Of a DNA stretch of 64,000 nucleotides, positions 34,108 to 42,423 are shown in pieces. The notes under the pieces are model-generated. The model searched no databases. It was given only the letters and a program-made list of their open reading frames with translations, and had not been told where the DNA came from. The DNA is taken from assembly GCA_028289345.1 (NCBI GenBank), contig JANQQL010000033.1:868001-932000 (forward strand), written 5' to 3'. The stretch's first letter is position 1; every line of letters begins with the position of its first letter. The position numbers and the translations under genes were made by a program. The stretch comes from Planctomycetota bacterium. GTDB lineage: Bacteria > Planctomycetota > B15-G4 > SIAN01.

Positions 34108-34477
34108 CACGACCTCCCTTGTTCCTCAATTATGGAGGGGTCCGTGGAATGAGGACCGCGAAAGTTGGCGAGCCTCCCCGGCGATCCACCATCGTGCCCC
34201 CCGGCAATTCGAGGAATCCGCGCTGACGTTCTGCAAAACTCGAAACAGGGAGCGGTTTTCGGAACCTTTCCTCAGGCACCGGCAGTCATACCCCAGAATC
34301 TGAGTCGCTCCCTGACCCCACGAGCGAAGAAGCGCCACGAATTCCCCCCGAGGGACGCGGAGTGCGAAATCCGAGCCACTCCCCCGAAACCGTGCGGTGC
34401 CCCCTTCTCTTTAGGGTCCGGGCTACACTCTCAGCCATTCATCTCCAGCACACCCCACGGGAAATAAGGGACCTTTC
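34108..34477. other. Divergent intergenic region with no gene
   Basis: The 370 bp between the M48 protease and the secreted protease presumably carries both promoters. I see no RNA gene, strong inverted repeat or coding frame in it. TACACT at about 34431 is a possible but weak -10 element for the plus-strand gene, without a matching -35. Confidence 0.35.
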
Positions 34478-37048
34478 ATGATTTTGAGAAAAACACCTTG
34501 GTGCACGCTTGGCGTGGTCGCCCTCCTCGGGGGAACGGCGGTTGCGCAAAACGCGAGGCCGTTCCAGGCGACGGCGAGTCTTCACGATGTGATGTCGGTC
34601 GATCAGATCGACAAAGTCAGCACCGGCGCGATCGATCAACGTCGGGTGCGCCTCGAAGACGAAGAGCGCGACGCCAACGGATTGCCGCCCCGCTTTGCAA
34701 TTCCGCGAGTCGTGTCCATCACTCCCGCCACCCACGGAACCTGGGAAAACGCCGGGGACGATGTGATGTGGCGCCTGCGAATTCGCGCCGAAGGTGCCGC
34801 GTCTGTGAATCTTGGATTCGGCAAGTACTTCATGCCGCCCGGAGGACAGCTTCAGATCTACTCCCCGGACATGAAGCGTTCCATTCGCCCGTTCACCCAC
34901 GAGGACAATGATGCCCACGGTCAGCTGTGGACTCCGATCCTTCAGGGTGACGAAGTGGTGGTCGAGCTGACCTTGTCCAAGAAAGCCTCCCAGAACTACG
35001 AACTGGAACTGATTCACATCGGTCACGGCTACCGCGGCTTCCACACCCGTCCGCAGGAGCCGCAAATCGAGTCCGGCGCGTGCAACGTCGACGTGGTCTG
35101 CCCGGACGGTGACGACTGGCAGAACGAGATCCCCTCGGTCGCCGCGTACTCGACCGGCGGCAGCATCTTTTGCACCGGTTTCATGGTCAACAACACCGCC
35201 AATGACCGCACCAACTACTTCATGACCGCCAATCACTGCGGCATCGGTGCCGGAAACGCGGCCTCCTTGGTCGTGTACTGGAACTTCGAGACCTCGACTT
35301 GCGGTGGCACCCCGGACGGCGTGCTGACCGACTTCCAGACCGGTGCCGTGCACCGCGCGTCCCACAGCCCTTCCGACTTCACCCTGCTCGAGCTAGACGA
35401 CGATCCGGATCCGGCCTGGGGCATCACCTACTCCGGTTGGGACAACACCGGCGCGGAGGCCACCACGGCAGTCGCCATTCACCATCCCGACGGCGACGAG
35501 AAACGCATCAGCTACGAGTTCGATCCCACGACCACCACCAGCTACTTGAGTTCCGCGGTTCCTGGCGCCGGCACCCACGTTCGTGTCGAGGACTGGGACA
35601 CCGGCACCACCGAGCCCGGTTCCTCGGGCTCCCCGCTGTATGACCAAAACCACCGCGTCATCGGTCAGCTGCACGGCGGTTTCGCGGCCTGCGGCAACGA
35701 CGATGCCGACTGGTACGGCAGGATCTCGGTCTCTTGGAATGGTGGCGGCACCGCCTCCAGCCGTCTGTCCGACTGGCTCGACCCCGGAAACACTGGCGCG
35801 ACTGCCGTCGACACCCTCGGCATTGGCATGAGCGTGACCCCGGGTGGCACCGTCACTCATGAAGGTCCGTTCCTGGGCCCGTTCACCAATCCGACCACGA
35901 CCTACACGGTGAAGAACAACTCGAACGATCCGGTCGGCTACAACGTCTCGCTGGTCGGCACCCTTGGGCTGCTGATCAACGGCGGCACCGCGCCGATCTC
36001 CGGGACCCTCATCGCCGGCGCCTCGATCACCGTCGACGTCACCTTCGACACCCCGATCATGTATCTGGCCAAGGGCACCCACACCGAAACCATCAACTTC
36101 GAGGACACCACCAACAGCATTACCTCGACCCGAACCCATCAGTTCGTGATCGGTCAGGAGACGATCCTCAGCTTCCCGATGGACTCCGATCCGGGATGGA
36201 CCACGGAAGGTGCCTGGGACTTCGGCGTGCCGGCCGGCGGTGGTGGAGTCAGCTATGGCTTGCCCGATCCGTCGAGCGGCGCCACGGGTGCCAACGTCTA
36301 CGGCTTCAACCTGAGCGGTGACTACACCAACAACATGCCGGAAACTCACCTCACCACGACCGCGCTGGACTTGACCGGCGTGAGCGGCGCCCAGGTCAGC
36401 TTCCAGCGCTGGTTGAACGTGGAGCAACCCCTCTACGACCACGCCTACTTCCGCATCAGCACCAACGGTTCCACCTGGACCACATTGTGGGAGAACGGCG
36501 CCGAGATCACCGATTCGGCCTGGACCGAACAGGTGTTCGACATTTCCGCCATCGCCGATGGAGAGTCCACCGTGTACCTGCGCTGGACCCAAGGCACGAC
36601 CGATGGCTCGTGGATCTATGCGGGCTGGAACATCGACGACGTGGTGATCAGCGGCATTCTGCTGGGCGAATTCACCAAGTACGGCACCGGTTGCCCCGGA
36701 GCTGGTGGACTGGTGCCGGACCTGAGCGGAATCGGGTCTCCGTCGCCGAGCGCGCCGATCACCCTCGAGGTGACCGACGCCCGGCCGAACGGCTTTGGCC
36801 TGTTGTTCTACTCGGCCGCACCGGACAGCGCGTCGTTCGGCCCCGGCAGCTGCACCCTGCTGGTCGCCCCGCCGCTGCCCGCCCCGATCTTGGCGCCGCT
36901 GAACGCCTCGGGGACCTTCACCCTGAACGGCTTGCTGCCGCCAGTGGTGCCGGGCGTGCATCTGTACTGGCAGTTCCTCGGCACCGACCCCGGTGCCCCG
37001 GTCGGCAACAAGGTCGCGTCCAACGGTTTGGACATGTACATCTACTGA
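34478..37048 (+). CDS. Secreted lysyl-endopeptidase-like serine protease, multidomain
   Basis: An 856-residue exported trypsin-fold protease. Signal peptide ends VALLGGTAVAQ. The triad is His253 (MTANHC), Asp300 (PSDFTLLEL) and Ser383 (EPGSSGSP). The context TEPGSSGSPLYD and HRVIGQLHGG closely follows Achromobacter lysyl endopeptidase. After the catalytic domain come an Ig/BACON-like domain (about 455-565), a MAM-like jelly-roll (about 568-725), and a C-terminal GTGCPGAGG...PSAPITLEV domain of the kind that ends many secreted proteins of related planctomycetes. A strong terminator follows the stop by 26 bp, so it is the last gene of its transcript. It is probably extracellular and proteolytic. 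Confidence 0.88.
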   Translation: MILRKTPWCTLGVVALLGGTAVAQNARPFQATASLHDVMSVDQIDKVSTGAIDQRRVRLEDEERDANGLPPRFAIPRVVSITPATHGTWENAGDDVMWRLRIRAEGAASVNLGFGKYFMPPGGQLQIYSPDMKRSIRPFTHEDNDAHGQLWTPILQGDEVVVELTLSKKASQNYELELIHIGHGYRGFHTRPQEPQIESGACNVDVVCPDGDDWQNEIPSVAAYSTGGSIFCTGFMVNNTANDRTNYFMTANHCGIGAGNAASLVVYWNFETSTCGGTPDGVLTDFQTGAVHRASHSPSDFTLLELDDDPDPAWGITYSGWDNTGAEATTAVAIHHPDGDEKRISYEFDPTTTTSYLSSAVPGAGTHVRVEDWDTGTTEPGSSGSPLYDQNHRVIGQLHGGFAACGNDDADWYGRISVSWNGGGTASSRLSDWLDPGNTGATAVDTLGIGMSVTPGGTVTHEGPFLGPFTNPTTTYTVKNNSNDPVGYNVSLVGTLGLLINGGTAPISGTLIAGASITVDVTFDTPIMYLAKGTHTETINFEDTTNSITSTRTHQFVIGQETILSFPMDSDPGWTTEGAWDFGVPAGGGGVSYGLPDPSSGATGANVYGFNLSGDYTNNMPETHLTTTALDLTGVSGAQVSFQRWLNVEQPLYDHAYFRISTNGSTWTTLWENGAEITDSAWTEQVFDISAIADGESTVYLRWTQGTTDGSWIYAGWNIDDVVISGILLGEFTKYGTGCPGAGGLVPDLSGIGSPSPSAPITLEVTDARPNGFGLLFYSAAPDSASFGPGSCTLLVAPPLPAPILAPLNASGTFTLNGLLPPVVPGVHLYWQFLGTDPGAPVGNKVASNGLDMYIY

Positions 37049-37074
37049 TCGGCGTTTCGTAATCTGTGTTTCGG

Positions 37075-37108
37075 ACGGGAGCTCCTTCGGGAGCTCCCGT
37101 TTTCTTTT
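37075..37108 (+). terminator. Rho-independent terminator after the secreted protease
   Basis: An 11-bp perfect stem (ACGGGAGCTCC / GGAGCTCCCGT) with a TTCG tetraloop is followed by TTTTCTTTT. It is the clearest intrinsic terminator in the window. Confidence 0.92.
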
Positions 37109-37131
37109 CGCTCCTCTTTCCGAGACGCACG

Positions 37132-38097
37132 ATGACCCGACGGACCCTCTTTCTTGCGGCGTTGATTTCCGTTCCCTGGGCCACCACCGGGTGCCAGAGC
37201 CCCGACACCGAGTCATCCGCCCCTCGGGAATCCAGCGACCCTCAGTCGAGCAGCGTGGCCTTGCGGGATTCCCACGATCAAGGTCCGAAGATCCTTGCCG
37301 TGGTCGCCCACCCCGATGACGAGATCACCTTTGCGGCCACGATGTATGCGGTGTCCACCGAGCTGCACGGGGACTGCGACGTGGTCGTCGTGACCAACGG
37401 GGAAGGCGGCTACAAGTACTCGACTCTGGCAGAGCCGATCTACGAGTTGGAACTCACCAACGAAACCGTCGGCCGCCGCCATCTCCCGCGGATTCGTCGC
37501 GCCGAGATGTTGCAGGGCGCCGCCTTGATGAATCTTCGACGGGTGATCTTCTTGGAACAGAAAGACCACCGCTACACCAAGGATCGCCACGAAGTTCTGG
37601 ACGAGCACGCTGAAGTCTGGGATCTCGAAAGCGTCCAGCAATCCCTGACTCAGATTCTGCAAGATGGGAACTACGACTTCCTCTTCACGTTGTTGCCTCG
37701 CAAGGAAACCCACGGTCATCACCAAGCGGCCACGTTGCTCGCGTTGCGAGCCGCCCAGGCTTTGCCAGAGGATCAACGCCCGGTTCTCCTCGGTGGCGGC
37801 ACCGGATCGAACGAAGAACCGTTCCACCTGGAACCGGAGGAGTTGATCGACGACCCCTTGGCTGCGTGCCAAAGCGAACCCCGCTTCCTTTTTGATCGCA
37901 CTCGATCCTTCGGTCACCAGGATCGCTTGAACTACAAGATCCTGGTGAACTGGTGCATTGCGGCTCACAAGTCCCAGGGCACCATGCAGCTGGCCATGAA
38001 TCGAGGGGATCGGGAGGTGTTCGCGCTGTACGCGTGCAACGGCCCGGACGCAATCCGCCGATGCCAACAGCTGTTCGGGTCCCTCCAGTCACCCTGA
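37132..38097 (+). CDS. PIG-L/LmbE-type deacetylase lipoprotein
   Basis: A 321-residue zinc-dependent N-deacetylase family protein. The leader ends in a lipobox (WATTGC, Cys21), so it is exported and lipid-anchored. The metal motif AHPDDE is at 59-64, and the downstream His pair is in KETHGHHQAATLLALRAA. Family members remove acetyl groups from GlcNAc-containing lipids or other amides; the substrate is unknown. ATG 37132 is chosen because it begins the signal peptide. It starts 23 bp after the terminator, so it needs its own promoter or read-through. A GC-rich hairpin follows the stop. Confidence 0.85.
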   Translation: MTRRTLFLAALISVPWATTGCQSPDTESSAPRESSDPQSSSVALRDSHDQGPKILAVVAHPDDEITFAATMYAVSTELHGDCDVVVVTNGEGGYKYSTLAEPIYELELTNETVGRRHLPRIRRAEMLQGAALMNLRRVIFLEQKDHRYTKDRHEVLDEHAEVWDLESVQQSLTQILQDGNYDFLFTLLPRKETHGHHQAATLLALRAAQALPEDQRPVLLGGGTGSNEEPFHLEPEELIDDPLAACQSEPRFLFDRTRSFGHQDRLNYKILVNWCIAAHKSQGTMQLAMNRGDREVFALYACNGPDAIRRCQQLFGSLQSP

Positions 38098-38110
38098 CAT
38101 TTCCCAAAGT

Positions 38111-38133
38111 GCTCCCCCGGGCCCGGGGGGAGC
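38111..38133. terminator. GC-only hairpin between two plus-strand genes
   Basis: GCTCCCCCGG and CCGGGGGGAGC form an almost perfect inverted repeat just after the deacetylase stop. No T-tract follows, so it may be a transcription-attenuating or mRNA-stabilising structure rather than a classic terminator. Confidence 0.4.
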
Positions 38134-38199
38134 CGCGCGCGCGGGAATCGAGGTCTGGACAGCCCCCACGGGCGGTGGTCTATGATCCCGCCCGGGAAA

Positions 38200-38205
38200 A
38201 GGAGG
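38200..38205 (+). promoter_or_regulatory. Shine-Dalgarno for a TTG start
   Basis: AGGAGG is six bases before TTG 38212. It sets the start of the NxxGxxAF-type gene in preference to ATG 38182, which lies upstream of it. Confidence 0.75.
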
Positions 38206-38211
38206 GCCGCC

Positions 38212-39909
38212 TTGAAACTCGCACCAAGTCACCAGGGAGCCGCGATGCTCCTGCTGATTCTGTTCCTGGCATTGGTCGCCGCCACTCCCCACGACCCGGC
38301 GAGTGAGATCCAAGGCCGTGATCGTGACGAGAGCCGGCGGCACGCGCCGTTCTCCGTGGGATCGCAAGAGTCCTCAGCAACGATCCACGACGGAACGTTG
38401 CGACGTCGCTTCGCGGGGATCGTCCTCGCCGAAGGAGATTCGATTCCTTCCGTTCCTGGTGCCACGGTCGCGACACTGCAATCTCCCTTCGTCGACGGCA
38501 GTGGACGGGTCGCGTTCACCGGGACGCTACACGCTGCCAACGGAGGCGAGCACTTCCTCTGGTCCGGGGATTCCCTCCGCTGGCGCAACGGGTTGGCCCT
38601 CCCCGTGGTTTTGGAAGGGGCCGAAAGCAGTTTCGGCATCGACACCGAAGGGGACTTCCTTTACAGCCCGCTGGTCGAGGGCATGGACGCGGTTTGGTCC
38701 GAAGACGGGCCGCTGTTGGTGGCGGGAGATCCCGCCCCTCTCGTCCCGGGTGCCGTGAACACCTTCAACAGTCGTCCCTCGATGGATGCTTGGGGCGTGG
38801 CGTATTGGGTTTCCGGATACGACAATGACGGCGATGGCGTCACCGATGGCCGCGTGCTGTATCGAGAAAGCGCCGACGGAACTCTGGGAGCTCTTCTTCA
38901 GACCGGTCAAGTTGTCGCTGGTTTCGCCATTGCTGCTCCCAGCGGCATTGGCTTCGACTACGACATCTCGGACTCAGGCCAACACCAGATTCACGAGCTG
39001 GTCCTGGAAACAGGATCCGTCCTCAACGATCAGATCATCGCGGTCGACGGCGTGGCGGTCGCTCGGGAATCCGAAGCCACCGGATCCGGAGACTCGTGGG
39101 ACAACTTCGGAGAAGTCTGTGTCGAAAACCGCGGCAATCACCTGTTCACCGGCGACACCGACGCCGCCATCGACCAGGACGACTTCGTAGCCTACAACGG
39201 CCAGATCGTGGTGCGCGAAGGAGATGTCGTGGATGGCGCGCCGCTGACCAGTCCCGCCCGTCCTCTCGCCATCGGGCTCAACAACCGGGGCAGCGCACTC
39301 CACGCCTGGAAGGTTTTGGATGGAAGCGAACGCCTGTTCTTCGTGGCGGACACTCGCTTCTTCCGCGAAACCTCCTTCGAGATTCTGAGGACCGGTGACG
39401 TCTTGGACGTCGACCAGGACGGCAACGCGGACGCCATCGTGACCGATCTCAATCTGGGCGCCTCGACCAGTCCGGCATTGCCGCTGACCGACGACGGAGT
39501 GCTCTATTTGGAGGCAGACCTGGACTTCCTGGACGGGCTCGGCAATCGAGAAGCAATCCTGGCCTTCGATCAGTCCTTTCGTTTGACCGTGAAAGAGACC
39601 GCACAGCCCGGAACGTTCCTCCGCCTGCGATCCGGAGGCGGCACTCCGCAACAGCAAAGCCTGCTCTTCCTCATGGCCGTCGATCAACAACTCGTGCGCG
39701 CGCCACTGTTCGCGGGTCCGCTGGATGAACGCGGGGCCCAAGACGTTCTCGGCATGCTGCCACCGCGCAAAGAGTTCGCCGGACTCTCCTTCACGTTCCA
39801 GAGCTTCTCCCTCGACCCGTTCAACAAGATCCGCGCCAGCAACCAGGCAACCGTGTTGTTGACCGATCCGCCGCCGGGGATTGAGTTGCCGCCGGTTGCT
39901 CCGCGGTGA
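38212..39909 (+). CDS. Secreted NxxGxxAF-type repeat protein
   Basis: A 565-residue exported protein with signal peptide core MLLLILFLALVAA. The body is made of degenerate repeats that each carry a turn like FVDGSGRVAFTG, DTEGDFLYSP, NNRGSALHAW and TDDGVLYLEA, the pattern of beta-propeller-like proteins annotated as choice-of-anchor or NxxGxxAF tandem-repeat proteins. An Asp-rich YDNDGDGVTDG segment could bind calcium. No catalytic residues are recognised. The start is TTG 38212 behind a perfect AGGAGG. The function is unknown; it is probably extracellular. Confidence 0.65.
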   Translation: MKLAPSHQGAAMLLLILFLALVAATPHDPASEIQGRDRDESRRHAPFSVGSQESSATIHDGTLRRRFAGIVLAEGDSIPSVPGATVATLQSPFVDGSGRVAFTGTLHAANGGEHFLWSGDSLRWRNGLALPVVLEGAESSFGIDTEGDFLYSPLVEGMDAVWSEDGPLLVAGDPAPLVPGAVNTFNSRPSMDAWGVAYWVSGYDNDGDGVTDGRVLYRESADGTLGALLQTGQVVAGFAIAAPSGIGFDYDISDSGQHQIHELVLETGSVLNDQIIAVDGVAVARESEATGSGDSWDNFGEVCVENRGNHLFTGDTDAAIDQDDFVAYNGQIVVREGDVVDGAPLTSPARPLAIGLNNRGSALHAWKVLDGSERLFFVADTRFFRETSFEILRTGDVLDVDQDGNADAIVTDLNLGASTSPALPLTDDGVLYLEADLDFLDGLGNREAILAFDQSFRLTVKETAQPGTFLRLRSGGGTPQQQSLLFLMAVDQQLVRAPLFAGPLDERGAQDVLGMLPPRKEFAGLSFTFQSFSLDPFNKIRASNQATVLLTDPPPGIELPPVAPR

Positions 39910-40017
39910 TCCAACCCGGAGGAACCTCGCTCGCGCTCGGTGCAGTGACCATTCGTCCGTGAGTCGCATCATTCCCTTGGGAGGACCGGAACCGACGACG
40001 CACCACGCGGCGCAAGT

Positions 40018-40923
40018 TCATCGATCCTTGGTCTCCGGCCACAACCAAGCGGCACCGCGCACGCCACTCGAGTCCCCATGGCGGGCCTGCACCAACTGGG
40101 TATCGACGCGGTCTGAGAAGACGAATTGGTCCCACAACTCGGGGACCCGCTCGTACAGTCGCTGAATGTTCGAGACCCCTCCGCCCAGCACCACGACGTC
40201 GGGATCCAACACGTTGACGATGTTTGCCAAAGCTCGGGCAAGGCGATGCATGTAGTGTTCAAGAACTTCGGACGCTCGCACATCTCCGGAGTCGGCGAGT
40301 CGAGCGATGTCGGTCGCGGAGCGCGCCTCGCCCCCGGCTTCCTGATAGGTGCGCTCCAAAGAAGGCCCGGCCAGATAGGTCTCGTTGCAGCCGCGGCGAC
40401 CACAGAAACAGGCGGGGCCCGGTCGCTCGTCGTCCGTGGGCCAAGGCAGCGGATTGTGACCCCATTCGCCACCATTGGCGTTCTTCCCGGTCCACACCTT
40501 CCGGTCCCACACGATCGCGCCCCCGACGCCGGTCCCGAGAATCACCCCGAACACCAAACTCGCCTCCTTGGCGGCTCCGTCGGTGGCTTCGGACAGACAG
40601 AAGCAGTTGGCATCGTTCTGCAGACGCACTTCGCGACTCAGAGCCTGGCTGAGCGCACGATCCAGTTCCTGGCCATTGAGCCAAGTGGAGTTGGCGTTCT
40701 TCACCAGACCTGTCGCTGGTGAAAGAACTCCGGGAATCCCCACGCCGACGGTGCCCTCGTGTCCCAGCTCGGCTTCGGTGTCGCGCACCAGGCCCGCGAT
40801 GGCGGCGATCGACTCCTCGAACACTCGCGGGGTGGCCACCCTTCGACGCAGTAGCTCCTTGCCATCGGAGTCCAAGGCGATCACTTCGATCTTGGTCCCA
40901 CCGAGATCGATACCGATGCGCAC
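40018..40923 (-). CDS. mak: Fructokinase, ROK family
   Basis: Phosphorylates fructose (or mannose) with ATP. The 301-residue protein matches E. coli Mak from end to end, including RIGIDLGGTKIEVIAL at the start, KNANSTWLNGQ, EVRLQNDANCF, the zinc signature CFCGRRGCNET (Cys172, 174, 179; His156 in GEWGHNPLPW) and the C-terminus HGDSSGVRGAAWLWP. GTG 40923 has GGAGG seven bases upstream and reproduces the family's N-terminus; the frame continues upstream only through non-conserved sequence. It is divergent from the ATP-grasp gene. Confidence 0.92.
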   Translation of the reverse strand: MRIGIDLGGTKIEVIALDSDGKELLRRRVATPRVFEESIAAIAGLVRDTEAELGHEGTVGVGIPGVLSPATGLVKNANSTWLNGQELDRALSQALSREVRLQNDANCFCLSEATDGAAKEASLVFGVILGTGVGGAIVWDRKVWTGKNANGGEWGHNPLPWPTDDERPGPACFCGRRGCNETYLAGPSLERTYQEAGGEARSATDIARLADSGDVRASEVLEHYMHRLARALANIVNVLDPDVVVLGGGVSNIQRLYERVPELWDQFVFSDRVDTQLVQARHGDSSGVRGAAWLWPETKDR

Positions 40924-41198
40924 GTCGACTCCTCCCGCGACCCGCCCCTTGGAACGGGCCGATCCTTGCACGGATTGTGTCGTCCGCTTCGCCGTGACGA
41001 AGGTGGCCCGCAAGCCACTCGTCTCCCCTGCGCGCGGGCCGGCTCAGCGACCGGGCTCACGGGCAACGCGGAACGTTCGGCGGTCCGTCCGCCGGCCTTC
41101 TCTCGCCCGGACCAGGATAGGCAATCCCCGCAGAGGCACAAAGGAAGCGGCATCGTCCCGAGGATCCCGGTAAAGTTCGTGCGACTGAGGAGGAAGAG

Positions 41199-42416
41199 AT
41201 GAATGTCTTGATGATCTCCCCGGGATTCCCGGGTGACATGGCGTACTTCACCCGCGGGTTGGCCCAGGTCGGCGCTCGAGTCTTGGGCGTCGGAGATCAA
41301 AACCTGCGAGCCATGCCACCGGAAGCACGGGACAGCCTGACCGACTACTTACAAGTCAAGGACTTGTGGGACGAAGACGGGGTTGCCAAGCAGGTCCAGC
41401 GCTGGTTGCGCGGCCGGTCCCTGGATCGGATCGAGTGCCTCTGGGAACCAGGGATGGTCCTGGCCGCTCGTCTGCGCGAGATCTTCCACGTGCCCGGGCT
41501 CAACGTCGAACAGACGTTGCCGTTCCGCGACAAGGAGCGCATGAAGCAGGTCCTGGACGCCGCCGGGATTCGCACGCCCCACCACTTCCGCGCCACCACC
41601 AAGAACGAGTGTATCGAAGCGGCGGAAAAGATCGGCTACCCGGTCATCGTCAAACCGATCGATGGGGCTGGTTCGGCAGACACCTACGCGGTGCACAGCA
41701 AGGATGAGTTCTCCCAAGCGTTGGAACTCCTCGATCACGTTCCCGAAGTCAGCGTCGAAGAGTACATCGAAGGCGAAGAGTTCACCTTCGACACCGTCTG
41801 TGCCAACGGCAACGCGTTGTTCCACAACATCGCTTGGTACCGACCCAAACCGCTGGTGATGCGCCTGAACCCGAGCATTCCTCCTCGCACCTTGTGCGTC
41901 CGAGACACCACCATGCCCGAGGTCGCGGCGGGTCGGGAAATGGGCTTTCGGGTCCTCGACGCGTTGGGCATGGAGTCGGGGTTCACTCACATGGAGTGGT
42001 TTCGCACCGATGATGGCGAAGCGGTGTTCGGCGAAATTGGTTGCCGGGCTCCCGGCGGCCGCCTGACCCACGGCATGAACTACGCCGCCAATGCCGACAT
42101 GTTCAGCGGCTGGGCCGAGGCCGTCTGTTACGGACGCCTCTCCCAACACATCGAACGGCCCTACAACTCTTGCCTGATCTTCTTACGAGCCCACGGCGAC
42201 GGAACGATCCAGCGAGTCGAAGGACTCGAACACATGATGTCGCACCACGGCGAGAGCATCGTGCACATCGACCTGGTCCCGGTTGGCTCCCCCAAGCAGG
42301 ACTGGCGCAAGGTGGTGACCGGAGATGGCTGGATCGTGGTGCGCCATCCCGACCTGAAGACCACCATCGAGATGTCGGACGAAATCGCCACCCACGTCCG
42401 CATGTTCGCGGCCTGA
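41199..42416 (+). CDS. ATP-grasp domain protein
   Basis: A 405-residue soluble enzyme of the carboxylate-amine ligase (ATP-grasp) superfamily. It has a pre-ATP-grasp Rossmann-like region (NVLMISPGFPGDMAYFTRGLA), the lid and ATP-binding strand (KIGYPVIVKPIDGAGSADTYAV), VSVEEYIEGEEFTFDTV, and the metal-binding end GEIGCRAPGGRLTHGMN. It probably joins a carboxylate to an amine, but the substrates are unknown. AGGAGGAAGAG precedes the ATG, one of the strongest SD sites here. The next gene begins 7 bp after its stop, so the two form an operon. Confidence 0.85.
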   Translation: MNVLMISPGFPGDMAYFTRGLAQVGARVLGVGDQNLRAMPPEARDSLTDYLQVKDLWDEDGVAKQVQRWLRGRSLDRIECLWEPGMVLAARLREIFHVPGLNVEQTLPFRDKERMKQVLDAAGIRTPHHFRATTKNECIEAAEKIGYPVIVKPIDGAGSADTYAVHSKDEFSQALELLDHVPEVSVEEYIEGEEFTFDTVCANGNALFHNIAWYRPKPLVMRLNPSIPPRTLCVRDTTMPEVAAGREMGFRVLDALGMESGFTHMEWFRTDDGEAVFGEIGCRAPGGRLTHGMNYAANADMFSGWAEAVCYGRLSQHIERPYNSCLIFLRAHGDGTIQRVEGLEHMMSHHGESIVHIDLVPVGSPKQDWRKVVTGDGWIVVRHPDLKTTIEMSDEIATHVRMFAA

Positions 42417-42423
42417 AGCGAGA

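Noticed and set aside
35393..37216. 607-codon minus-strand frame opposite the secreted protease
   Set aside because: It is antisense to a well-supported protease, has low-complexity composition, and crosses a strong terminator.
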